From contig NZ_CP104067.1 in NCBI RefSeq assembly GCF_026651875.1, positions 2,604,001 through 2,668,000 of the forward strand: 64,000 nucleotides of DNA. Direction: 5' to 3'. Source of the stretch: Alicyclobacillus fastidiosus (GTDB lineage Bacteria > Bacillota > Bacilli > Alicyclobacillales > Alicyclobacillaceae). Shown piece after piece: positions 8,100 to 15,792 of the stretch. Positions within the stretch are counted from its first letter, which is position 1. Every line of letters starts with the position of its first letter. Position numbers and translations under genes: made by a program. A model generated the notes under the pieces. The model was not told the origin of the DNA and ran no database searches. It was given only the letters and a program-made list of their open reading frames with translations.

Positions 8100-8117
8100 G
8101 GGCGCCTGATGGCGCCC
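8100..8117 (+). terminator. Short GC-rich hairpin
   Basis: GGGCGCC, loop TGAT, GGCGCCC. No clear T-run follows, so a weak terminator candidate after the small membrane protein. Confidence 0.4.
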
Positions 8118-8153
8118 TACTGGTTCACAAAAAGAGCTCGGCGTACAACCTGT

Positions 8154-8525
8154 TTACGCCAGCGAAGATGATTGCAAGCAGTCCTCAAGCTGTTGTGCGA
8201 ACGGACGCGACAAACGCGTGTAAAACGACACTTGGGCCTGTTCGACAACGCCTGACGGCGACACCAAGTGCAGTACGCTTGCCACGATTTTATAGCCACG
8301 ACCAAACCCGTCTGACCGGGCGACGGATAGTCGATTGACGTGACGCGAAAACTCTACGTCGTCGCACTCGACGAAGCCGATGATATTTTCGAGCGCGATT
8401 CGAAACGTCGTATGACCGCGCTGTTGGATAAATTCTTTCGTGGTAAGTTGATATTTCACGCTGTTGCGCACTTCGCTTCGCTTCAATTCGCCGCGTAACA
8501 TCTTCACTTTGGGAAAGTAATACAT
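8154..8525 (-). CDS. Conserved-looking hypothetical protein
   Basis: A 123-residue soluble protein starting MYYFPKVKMLRGELKRSEVRNSVKYQLT. Start at ATG 8525, with AAAGGTGG upstream on the minus strand (an in-frame TTG directly precedes it). Mixed alpha/beta composition, no signal peptide and no Cys motif; the central stretch RIALENIIGFVECDDVEF looks like a folded beta region. It is divergent from the antiporter gene at 8640. Function not recognised. Confidence 0.55.
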   Translation of the reverse strand: MYYFPKVKMLRGELKRSEVRNSVKYQLTTKEFIQQRGHTTFRIALENIIGFVECDDVEFSRHVNRLSVARSDGFGRGYKIVASVLHLVSPSGVVEQAQVSFYTRLSRPFAQQLEDCLQSSSLA

Positions 8526-8639
8526 CAACTCGCCACCTTTACACCAAGAGAAGTGATGTTCATCATTGTATCATATCTTTGAAATATATCCGTGTAAGTT
8601 GGTCGGAATGACCAGGAAGACGATAATCCGTCGAAAAGG

Positions 8640-9719
8640 GTGAACGTTTCGTTGAATCGTTTGATGAGTATTTTTGCGGCTGTCATGATCGTCTTGAGTG
8701 CGGTCGTTCGGTTTGGCCACGTGAGCCAAACGCTGGAATTTTTCGTTTCCGCGGTGGCCATTATTCCGCTCGCCGCCATGATGGGGCAGGCGACCGAATC
8801 GATTGCCGCGCACGCTGGACCGCGGCTGGGTGGTCTCTTGTCCGCGACGTTCGGCAACGCCGTGGAATTGATCATCGGTATTTTCTCACTGCAACAAGGG
8901 CTGTACTCGTTAGTGAAAGCTTCGATCACCGGATCGATCATCGGAAACCTCCTGTTCGTCTTGGGCCTCAGTTTCTTTATTGGAGGGATACGGCACCCCA
9001 TTCAGTACTTCAACCTCCGCGTCGCCCGGAGCAATGCGTCGATGCTCATGCTCGGCGTCGGCATCGCATTTGTCGTGCCCACTATCTTTTCGATGACGTC
9101 GCAGTCAAACCGGTACACGTTATCGTTCGGCGTGGCGGCCGTCTCCCTCGTGATCTACATCCTCGGGCTATTTTTCAGCCTATTTACGCACCGTGAAGTG
9201 TTTGCCTACATAGAAGATGCCTCTGCCGAAGCTGAGGAACACGGAGAAGTGAAGTACCGCCTCTGGCCGGCTATTCTCTTATTGCTCGTCGCGACTGTCC
9301 TCGTCAGTGTCGAGAGCGATTGGCTGGTGGGCAATGTGAAGTCCATCGCGCAAGGCCTCGGCTGGAGTGAAGTGTTTATCGGCGTCGTCGTGGTCGCCGT
9401 GATCGGAAATGCGGCGGAGCACGCGTCGGCCGTGTGGATGGCGTGGAAAAATCGGATGGATCTCTCGCTCGAGATAGCGGTGGGAAGTACGCTGCAAGTG
9501 GCGATGTTTATCGCACCCGTGCTGTTCTTCACGAGCCTCGTGATGGGGAATCCGTTTCAACTGGTCTTTTCTTGGCCAGAGCTCGTCAGCATGGTCGCCG
9601 CGGTCCTGCTCGTCGTCGTTTTGATGCTCGACGGCGAATCTAACTGGTTGGAGGGTGCGATGGCGGTGGGTGCCTATCTCGTGCTTGCAGTGGGCTTTTA
9701 CACGCTGCAGAGCGCTTGA
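8640..9719 (+). CDS. Calcium/proton (cation) antiporter, CaCA family
   Basis: A 359-residue, ~11-helix membrane protein. The two duplicated alpha repeats of Ca2+:cation antiporters are clear: GNAVELIIGIFSLQQG near residue 78 and GNAAEHASAVW near 258, each with the ion-binding Glu. An acidic loop (YIEDASAEAEEHGEVKYR) separates the halves. It exports Ca2+ in exchange for H+ across the cytoplasmic membrane. GTG 8640 gives the longest frame; TTG 8652, 11 bases after AAAAGGG, is equally possible. A DUF502 gene follows after 14 bases, suggesting cotranscription. Confidence 0.9.
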   Translation: MNVSLNRLMSIFAAVMIVLSAVVRFGHVSQTLEFFVSAVAIIPLAAMMGQATESIAAHAGPRLGGLLSATFGNAVELIIGIFSLQQGLYSLVKASITGSIIGNLLFVLGLSFFIGGIRHPIQYFNLRVARSNASMLMLGVGIAFVVPTIFSMTSQSNRYTLSFGVAAVSLVIYILGLFFSLFTHREVFAYIEDASAEAEEHGEVKYRLWPAILLLLVATVLVSVESDWLVGNVKSIAQGLGWSEVFIGVVVVAVIGNAAEHASAVWMAWKNRMDLSLEIAVGSTLQVAMFIAPVLFFTSLVMGNPFQLVFSWPELVSMVAAVLLVVVLMLDGESNWLEGAMAVGAYLVLAVGFYTLQSA

Positions 9720-9733
9720 TTGGAGATGAATGT

Positions 9734-10381
9734 ATGAAGGTTTTCATCCGGGGGATTGCGAAGCACTTTGGCATTGGGTTGGCCACGGTGCTCCCCTTTG
9801 TCTTCGCGATTTGGGTGGTTGTCATCGTGGTCAACTACGTGGATGGTCTCGTCGGACAGTATATCCCGTATCCCGGGTTTCACATTCCAGGGACGGGGTT
9901 TGTCTTGATTCTCGCGGCCATCACGGTGATCGGTCTATTGTCGCGCATTTACATCAGCCGCGTGTTGCTGTCCTGGATGGACGCGTTATTTACGCGGATT
10001 CCCGTCATCAAATCGCTCTACTCCACGGCGAAAGAACTGGTGCAAAACACCTTTGGACGCCGTGGCGCATTCCAGACGCCCGTCCTCGTCGAGTGGCCGG
10101 ACGACCGAGCGCTCGTCCTCGGCTTCATCACGTCCGAGTCGTTGCCCAGTGAGATGGATCCGCACGGAACAAAAGTGTCTGTGTATCTGCCTAATGCGTT
10201 TCAATTTGCTGGTGCCACCGTCATCGTACCGAGGTCTCGCGTGAAACCCTGCGGCCTCTCAGTGGAGCAGGCGCTCAAGTTTGCGCTATCCGGTGGACTA
10301 GGGCAGCCCGCGGACAGCGTCAAGAGAGAGGACGGGGACGCGCCGCCGCTCGGGAAACCGGGGGACTCGCTCGACATGTGA
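9734..10381 (+). CDS. DUF502 family membrane protein
   Basis: A 215-residue protein with two N-terminal membrane helices (about 12-35, VLPFVFAIWVVVIVVNYV, and 55-80, GFVLILAAITVIGLLSRIYI). A soluble domain then carries TRIPVIKSLYSTAKELV and a PNAFQFAGATVIVPRSRV-like segment typical of DUF502. Molecular role is unknown; plant homologues are endomembrane proteins. Start is ATG 9734, with GGAG eight bases upstream. A very stable terminator follows. Confidence 0.85.
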   Translation: MKVFIRGIAKHFGIGLATVLPFVFAIWVVVIVVNYVDGLVGQYIPYPGFHIPGTGFVLILAAITVIGLLSRIYISRVLLSWMDALFTRIPVIKSLYSTAKELVQNTFGRRGAFQTPVLVEWPDDRALVLGFITSESLPSEMDPHGTKVSVYLPNAFQFAGATVIVPRSRVKPCGLSVEQALKFALSGGLGQPADSVKREDGDAPPLGKPGDSLDM

Positions 10382-10390
10382 CCAAAATAA

Positions 10391-10435
10391 ACGGCCACCC
10401 GGACTCAAGGGTCGCTCCTGAGTCCGGGTGGCCGT
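10391..10435. terminator. Strong bidirectional terminator
   Basis: A 17-bp perfect stem, ACGGCCACCCGGACTCA (10391-10407) with its complement at 10419-10435, lies between the convergent DUF502 and ilvA genes. Confidence 0.88.
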
Positions 10436-10477
10436 TCGTGTTCAGTGGGAGGGATGCAGTTCACTCACGCACGCGCG

Positions 10478-11707
10478 TCAATCCCGCGGGACAGGTGCAT
10501 ATCCCCGCTGCTTCAACGTGCTGTAAATGAGTTCGATATGCGCTTTATCGCGCGTCTCCAAGTCCAGTTCCACTTCAGTTTGGCCGAGGTGGATGTGTGT
10601 ACCGACTCGGTGGTGCTGCACGGACAACACGTTCGCTCGAAGACTTGCCAAGATGTCGAGCAAGTCGCGCAGGGCACCGGGGCGGTCGAGCAGGTTCACT
10701 GCCGTGCGCAGATAGCGACCTGATTCGATCAGCCCGTGCTCGATGATCCTCGACAAAACGGTCACATCGACGTTCCCTCCGGACAAAATACAGACCACCT
10801 TGCCGAGGTGGTTTGGGATCTTTTTGTTGATGACCGCAGCGACGCTCGTGGCTGCAGCGCCCTCTGCGACGATTTTGCAGCGCTCTAGCAACAACACCAT
10901 CGCCCGCGAGATCTCTTCTTCTTCCACCACGACGACGTCGTCGATAAACTGTTCAGCGAGACGATAGGTCAGATCGCCAGGGCGCTTGACGGCAATTCCG
11001 TCGGCGATGGTCGACTGTGCTTCCACCGTTGCGGGATGGCCCAGATCTAGTGAGTGTCGGAAGGAAGGCACCGCACTGGCCTCAACCCCGTAAATTTTCA
11101 CATCCGGGCGAAGCGTCTTCACGGCGAGCGCGGTGCCTGCAGCCAATCCGCCTCCGCCCATGGGAATGACGATAGCGTTCACGTCCGGTAGCTGTTCAAG
11201 AATTTCGAGGCCAACCGTCCCTTGACCCGCGACGACTGCTTCGTCGTCGAACGCGTGAACGTATGTATACCCCTCATTGTTGCTCAAGGACAGCGCGTGC
11301 GCATACGCATCGTCGTAAGACGCCCCCTCGAGGACTACCTTCGCGCCGTAGCGCTGTGTGGCGGCGATTTTGGCGAGACTGGCGCCCTCCGGCATGACGA
11401 TGGTGCACGGGACGCCGAGATCTCTCGCGGCAAAGGCGACACCTTGCGCGTGATTCCCTGCAGATGCGGCGATGACTCCATGACTTCGCTCGACGTCAGT
11501 CAGCGTTGTGATCTTGTTATAGGCACCGCGGATCTTAAACGAACCTGTCTTTTGCAGGTTCTCGAGTTTTAGGTAAATTTCATTGTCGGAGAACTGTGAA
11601 AACGTAGCAGAGTAGTCGAGCGGAGTCTGTTGGACAACCCCTTGAATGCGCTTTCTAGCCTCTCTAATGATGTCGATGGAGAGTTTCGCTGGTTGCTGTT
11701 GTGTCAC
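10478..11707 (-). CDS. ilvA: Threonine ammonia-lyase (threonine dehydratase) with C-terminal ACT domain
   Basis: A 409-residue fold-type II PLP enzyme. The PLP lysine is in KTGSFKIRGAYNK (~55-67), the phosphate-binding Gly loop is MGGGGLAAG (~185), and the Ser-type cofactor contact is in CILSGGNVD (~315). A ~75-residue ACT regulatory domain ends the protein. It deaminates threonine to 2-oxobutanoate, the first step to isoleucine. The single ACT domain and length match the short TdcB-like/biosynthetic class rather than the 500-residue E. coli IlvA. GTG start with AAGGAAG upstream on the minus strand. It is divergent from hisC. Confidence 0.92.
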   Translation of the reverse strand: MTQQQPAKLSIDIIREARKRIQGVVQQTPLDYSATFSQFSDNEIYLKLENLQKTGSFKIRGAYNKITTLTDVERSHGVIAASAGNHAQGVAFAARDLGVPCTIVMPEGASLAKIAATQRYGAKVVLEGASYDDAYAHALSLSNNEGYTYVHAFDDEAVVAGQGTVGLEILEQLPDVNAIVIPMGGGGLAAGTALAVKTLRPDVKIYGVEASAVPSFRHSLDLGHPATVEAQSTIADGIAVKRPGDLTYRLAEQFIDDVVVVEEEEISRAMVLLLERCKIVAEGAAATSVAAVINKKIPNHLGKVVCILSGGNVDVTVLSRIIEHGLIESGRYLRTAVNLLDRPGALRDLLDILASLRANVLSVQHHRVGTHIHLGQTEVELDLETRDKAHIELIYSTLKQRGYAPVPRD

Positions 11708-11809
11708 AAGGGACTCTTCCTTTCGTCTTCATCCAGCACACAAACCATAGTGCATCGGGGTGAAGCGTGATAAAATGTCACACATACTTTCCGGTGTAGC
11801 ACACCGCTC

Positions 11810-12928
11810 ATGATCGTACTGGAGGTGTTCACGATTTTCAATACACACGAACGAGTTCGTTCCAACTTGCACAACATCCACCCTTACCAGCCAGGCATCA
11901 GTGAGGATCAACTGCGCAAAGAGTTCGGACTAGCCCACTTAATCAAGCTCAATTCCAACGAAAATGCTCTAGGCCCGTCTCCCTTGGCGCTAGAGGCCAT
12001 CGCCAGAGAACTTCCCAAACTCCACCTCTATCCAGATGGCGGCAGCGACTTGCTCCGAGAAGCGATTGCTAGACACCATGCTCTGAGGATGGAAGAGGTG
12101 TTTGCGGGCAACGGATCAGACGATATTATCAAACTGATCTCAGAGACCTTCTTGGAAGAGGGAGACGAAGTGGTCGTCCCATTTCCTTCTTTCTCGCAGT
12201 ATGGATTCGGCGCCGAGGTGATGAAGGCGAACATCCGTTCAGTGCCGTTGCGGAGCGACTTTTCGTATGATGTACAGGCGCTCCTTGCAGCAATCACCAA
12301 CAAGACGAAATTGTTGTATTTGTGCACACCGAACAACCCGACGGGAACCGTCCTGAAATACAGTGAGTTCACCTGGTTGATGGAACGTGTGCCGAAGGAC
12401 GTGTTCGTCATCGTCGATCTCGCCTACGACAACTACGCCACCGATCCTGAGCGCTTCTTCGTGACCAAGGACGCCCTCATCTATCCCAACGTCTGTTACC
12501 TCCATACATTCTCAAAATTATACGGCCTCGCGGGCCTTCGCGTCGGTTATGCCCTTGGGAACGAACAGGTCTGGTCCTATGTCCATCGCGTGCGGGAGCC
12601 GTTTAACGTCAACCGCGTCGCACAGCGTGGCGCACAGGCGGCACTCGAGGATGTCGAACACGTTCGCAGATCGGTAGCCCTGGCGCAGCGAAGCCGCGAG
12701 CAGTACGCCACACTGGAAAACTACGGCCTGCGGGTGATTCCTTCGGAGGCAAACTTTACGTTAGTCGAAGTGGGGAACGGCATCCAGGCGTTTGAGCAGT
12801 TAAAGCAGAAGGGAATTCTCGTTCGCGCAGGGTATCCTGGCCTCGAGTCGTTTGTACGGGTGACGTTTGGCTTGGATGAGGAAAATGAAGTGTGCATCGA
12901 AGCGCTGTGCGAATTCGGCCGCGCCTGA
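11810..12928 (+). CDS. hisC: Histidinol-phosphate aminotransferase
   Basis: A class I/II PLP aminotransferase with HPYQPGISEDQL, NSNENALGPSP, GNGSDDIIK, CTPNNPTGT and the PLP lysine in HTFSKLYGLAGLRVGY. It converts imidazole-acetol phosphate to histidinol phosphate and may also serve aromatic amino acid synthesis. Boundaries use ATG 11810 (372 residues), but no ribosome site lies at proper distance from it. A perfect GGAGGTG at 11820-11826 is instead spaced seven bases from an in-frame ATT at 11834, and a GTG lies inside that site. The true start may be ATT. It stands alone, not in a his operon. Confidence 0.92.
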   Translation: MIVLEVFTIFNTHERVRSNLHNIHPYQPGISEDQLRKEFGLAHLIKLNSNENALGPSPLALEAIARELPKLHLYPDGGSDLLREAIARHHALRMEEVFAGNGSDDIIKLISETFLEEGDEVVVPFPSFSQYGFGAEVMKANIRSVPLRSDFSYDVQALLAAITNKTKLLYLCTPNNPTGTVLKYSEFTWLMERVPKDVFVIVDLAYDNYATDPERFFVTKDALIYPNVCYLHTFSKLYGLAGLRVGYALGNEQVWSYVHRVREPFNVNRVAQRGAQAALEDVEHVRRSVALAQRSREQYATLENYGLRVIPSEANFTLVEVGNGIQAFEQLKQKGILVRAGYPGLESFVRVTFGLDEENEVCIEALCEFGRA

Positions 12929-13035
12929 GTACAAGGGCACGCGTGCGGATGCGGCAGCCGGGGAAGTTTTGGCATCACGCCGCGGATAGGCGCGACTGAG
13001 CTTGGCGACATGCTGCAAGGTGTAGATACAATGAT

Positions 13036-13073
13036 GGCCCCCTATGGTAAACCAACCAGATTAGGGGGCCTTT
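13036..13073 (+). terminator. Terminator after hisC
   Basis: GGCCCCCTA (13036-13044) pairs with TAGGGGGCC (13062-13070), followed by TTT. The preceding 12929-13035 holds no gene that I can see. Confidence 0.75.
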
Positions 13074-13211
13074 AGCCAATCAGATTGACTGATTTCGCTA
13101 TTATGTTACCTAGTGGCGAGTGGGACGGCAAGTGGAGTTTACTGGGAAGCGGTGCAACCAATGACATGTTCGCCCGATCTCGGCATCTTCTTGTGCCAGC
13201 CCCCTGGGTGC

Positions 13212-13562
13212 TTAGTTTTGGCCTTCCAGGGTGCCCGGCGGGTCTTCAAAGTGGTCTTCCTCGGTTGCCGAGCGCCTGTCGGAGTGAATCATATTCGCAT
13301 CGCGGAAGCGGCCCGTAACCGCCTGGCCAGGTTTCCACTCGGACACCTTGCCAAGGCGCGTTTCGTTGTGGGCGGCTCCGTACGGCCCTTCGGCAAATTC
13401 CTCGACGGCCAAGTCGTAGTCGCGGGACTGGACTTCCCAGAGTTCGGCGTTCGGGAAGTCGTTTTCTCCACTTTTGATGGGGCCAGGGTTGTACGATCCG
13501 GAATTGGGACTCTCCACGACCTCACTTTGTCGTACTTGTGTCTGTGGTTTATCATGGTTCAT
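13212..13562 (-). CDS. Hydrophilic hypothetical protein, possibly spore-related
   Basis: A 116-residue, very hydrophilic protein rich in Glu, Asp, Asn, Gly and Pro, with no hydrophobic core segment longer than a few residues, starting MNHDKPQTQVRQ. AGGTGA lies seven bases before the ATG on the minus strand. The composition recalls small spore or stress proteins, but no family is recognised, so that is only a guess. It is divergent from gltX. Confidence 0.5.
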   Translation of the reverse strand: MNHDKPQTQVRQSEVVESPNSGSYNPGPIKSGENDFPNAELWEVQSRDYDLAVEEFAEGPYGAAHNETRLGKVSEWKPGQAVTGRFRDANMIHSDRRSATEEDHFEDPPGTLEGQN

Positions 13563-13630
13563 GCGTACTCACCTCATGGGGTAGTGTACGCCAGCGAAGT
13601 CAGTGTATCCGACACAGGAGGCAATTCTCG

Positions 13631-15124
13631 ATGGACAAGCAAGTTAGGGTTCGCTTTGCGCCGAGTCCAACTGGCGCATTACATATTGGCGGGGCGCGTA
13701 CTGCCTACTTCAACTGGCTGTACGCACGCCAACACAACGGTGTCTTCGTCCTTCGTATCGACGATACGGACAGGGCGAGATCGACAGAGGCGTCATACGA
13801 GCAGATTCTCGACAGTTTTCGCTGGCTTGGCATCGACTGGGATGAAGGTCCGGAGGTGGGGGGCGAGTTTGGTCCGTACCGCCAGTCTGAACGAATGGCG
13901 ATATACGAGGAACAGCTAGCCCGACTGCGGGAGGAAAACCGCGCTTATCCGTGTTTTTGTACGCAGGAGGAACTCCAGGCGGAGCGCGAAGCCGCTCAAC
14001 AAGCGGGGCGCGCCCCGAGATATTCGGGGAAATGCCGCCACCTGAGCGCGGATGAAGTCGCGTCCCGCCTGGCCCAAGGCATCCCCCATGTGTATCGGTT
14101 GCGCGTGCAACCGGAAGGGGAAACGGTGGTGCACGACGTCATTCGCGGCGACGTGGTGTTCCGGAATGCGGAGATTGACGATTTCATCATTTGGAAGGCA
14201 GACGGTACGCCGACATACCACTTCGCCTCTTGCGTCGACGACGCGAAAATGGAGATCACCCATATCATTCGCGCTGAAGAACACTTGTCGAACACGCCGA
14301 GGCACGTGGTGCTGTTCGCGGCACTCGGCTTTGACATTCCACTGTTCGCGCACGTTCCGATGATTTTGGCGCCGGATCGAAGTAAGTTGAGCAAACGGCA
14401 CGGTGCTACAAGTGTGTCCGAATATCGGGAGCAGGGAATCCTGCCGGAGGCGCTCGTCAACTACCTCTTGTTGCTCGGATTCTCCCCGGGTGAAGACCAC
14501 GAAGTGCTCACGCGGGACGAGGCGGTACAGCGCTTCACGCTGGAACAAGTGGCGAAGCACGCGGCCGTGTACGACGTCAAAAAGCTCGAGTGGTTGAATG
14601 CGCAATACTACCGGGCACAATCGCCTGATACGGTGCTCGAACAAGTCTTGCCGGTGTTGTTTGCGCGCGGGTGGGTAGACGAACGGGAAAAGAGTCGCGA
14701 GCGGCTGGCGTGGCTTCGGACGGCGATTGAGTTTGTGTTGACGCGGAGTCGGAACGAGGCCGACTTAATCGAGGGTCTTCGGTATTATTTCGAACCAGTC
14801 GCCTCCTACGATGAGAAGGGTGTCAAAAAGCAGTTCGCGGACAAAGAGGTGCCTCTGCGCTTGCGGAAGGTGGCGGAACGCCTCAGTGCGGTTTCGCCGT
14901 TCGCCACGTCGCGAGTGGAGACTGCGTTTCGCGCACTCATCGACGAATTGGGCGTCAAAGGCGGCCAACTGATTCACCCAACGCGACTGGCTTTGACTGG
15001 ACTGACGGTTGGACCTGGGTTGTTTGACGTCATGGTTCTGCTAGGTGGCGACGAGTGTGTGTCGCGCTTGCGCGCGGCGGCAGACTTGATCGAAGCGGGG
15101 ACGGTGGCTGTGTCGCAGGCGTGA
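13631..15124 (+). CDS. gltX: Glutamyl-tRNA synthetase
   Basis: A 497-residue class I synthetase. RFAPSPTGALHIGGARTAYFNWLYA carries the HIGH-type motif, and LSKRHGATSV is the KMSKS-type loop (~250). The C-terminal anticodon-binding helical region is present. It charges tRNA-Glu and, in most Bacillota, also tRNA-Gln before amidation. ATG 13631 has AGGAGG nine bases upstream; the frame is open further upstream without a ribosome site. A tRNA-Glu gene lies 355 bp downstream. Confidence 0.95.
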   Translation: MDKQVRVRFAPSPTGALHIGGARTAYFNWLYARQHNGVFVLRIDDTDRARSTEASYEQILDSFRWLGIDWDEGPEVGGEFGPYRQSERMAIYEEQLARLREENRAYPCFCTQEELQAEREAAQQAGRAPRYSGKCRHLSADEVASRLAQGIPHVYRLRVQPEGETVVHDVIRGDVVFRNAEIDDFIIWKADGTPTYHFASCVDDAKMEITHIIRAEEHLSNTPRHVVLFAALGFDIPLFAHVPMILAPDRSKLSKRHGATSVSEYREQGILPEALVNYLLLLGFSPGEDHEVLTRDEAVQRFTLEQVAKHAAVYDVKKLEWLNAQYYRAQSPDTVLEQVLPVLFARGWVDEREKSRERLAWLRTAIEFVLTRSRNEADLIEGLRYYFEPVASYDEKGVKKQFADKEVPLRLRKVAERLSAVSPFATSRVETAFRALIDELGVKGGQLIHPTRLALTGLTVGPGLFDVMVLLGGDECVSRLRAAADLIEAGTVAVSQA

Positions 15125-15250
15125 CCTTGCCGTTGTTCGCTTGCAACAGCGATTGAAAAGCGGCGAGTTGCGGCTTCGAGCGCCGTCAGACCGCCACCTG
15201 CAGAACGTAGGCAGTAATGATATCCGATCCGCCCCTTGTGTGGTTGCAAG

Positions 15251-15279
15251 CCGGCATGCGCACGCTTGCGCGTGCCGGG
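15251..15279. other. GC-rich palindrome downstream of gltX
   Basis: CCGGCATGCGC and GCGCGTGCCGG pair, with one mismatch, around a short loop. No T tract follows. It lies in the 15125-15402 interval, which otherwise holds only the tRNA promoter; a possible terminator for gltX. Confidence 0.35.
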
Positions 15280-15349
15280 TGCTTCCTCGACCTTTTGGGA
15301 TATGAACGGTAGAGAGCGACACGCGGGTTCAAAAAATATGACTTGATGT

Positions 15350-15378
15350 GTTGACAGACTCTATTTCTGTGTGTATAT
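15350..15378 (+). promoter_or_regulatory. Sigma-A promoter of the Gln-Glu-Lys tRNA operon
   Basis: TTGACA, exactly 17 bases, then TATATT, about 25 bases upstream of the first tRNA. Consensus -35 box and a near-consensus -10 box. Confidence 0.75.
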
Positions 15379-15402
15379 TTATATAGCGTTGAACGACACC
15401 TT

Positions 15403-15476
15403 TGCCGAATGGTGTAATGGTAGCACGACTGACTCTGACTCAGTTAGTCTAGGTTCGAGTCCTAGTTCGGCAGCCA
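15403..15476 (+). tRNA. tRNA-Gln (CTG)
   Basis: Acceptor TGCCGAA pairs with TTCGGCA, discriminator G and encoded CCA. The anticodon stem ACTGA/TCAGT closes the loop CTCTGAC, giving anticodon CTG, which reads CAG. T-loop GGTTCGAGTCC is present. Confidence 0.93.
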
Positions 15477-15478
15477 AT

Positions 15479-15553
15479 GGCCCTATCGTCTAATGGTTAG
15501 GACGCCGCCCTCTCACGGCGGTAATAGGGGTTCGAATCCCCTTAGGGTCACCA
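15479..15553 (+). tRNA. tRNA-Glu (CTC)
   Basis: Acceptor GGCCCTA pairs with TAGGGTC (one G-T), discriminator A, encoded CCA. Stem CCGCC/GGCGG closes loop CTCTCAC, giving anticodon CTC, which reads GAG. It is two bases from the previous tRNA. Confidence 0.93.
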
Positions 15554-15561
15554 CTAGATGC

Positions 15562-15637
15562 GGGTCATTAGCTCAATTGGCAGAGCATCCGACTCTTAAT
15601 CGGCAGGTTGAAGGTTCGATTCCTTCATGACCCACCA
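15562..15637 (+). tRNA. tRNA-Lys (CTT)
   Basis: Acceptor GGGTCAT pairs with ATGACCC, discriminator A, encoded CCA. Stem TCCGA/TCGGC-type closes loop CTCTTAA, giving anticodon CTT, which reads AAG. It is the last tRNA before a terminator. Confidence 0.93.
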
Positions 15638-15651
15638 AATTATACCGTTTT

Positions 15652-15681
15652 CGCGACTTCCTTCAGGGGGTCGCGTTTTTT
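15652..15681 (+). terminator. Terminator of the tRNA operon
   Basis: CGCGAC (15652-15657) pairs with GTCGCG (15670-15675), followed by six T. Confidence 0.8.
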
Positions 15682-15792
15682 GTGTGCGACGGGCGGTTCT
15701 GTGCATTTGTTTTTTCTGGAAGGCGGCATGTCCGTCGGTATCTTTGGTATCATGAACGGAGAGTTTGTACGAGATGCGGGGGCGGCAGACAC

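Noticed and set aside
13085-13318. Plus-strand 77-residue frame opposite the 13212-13562 gene
   Set aside because: Poor ribosome site and frame mostly antisense to the better-supported hydrophilic gene.
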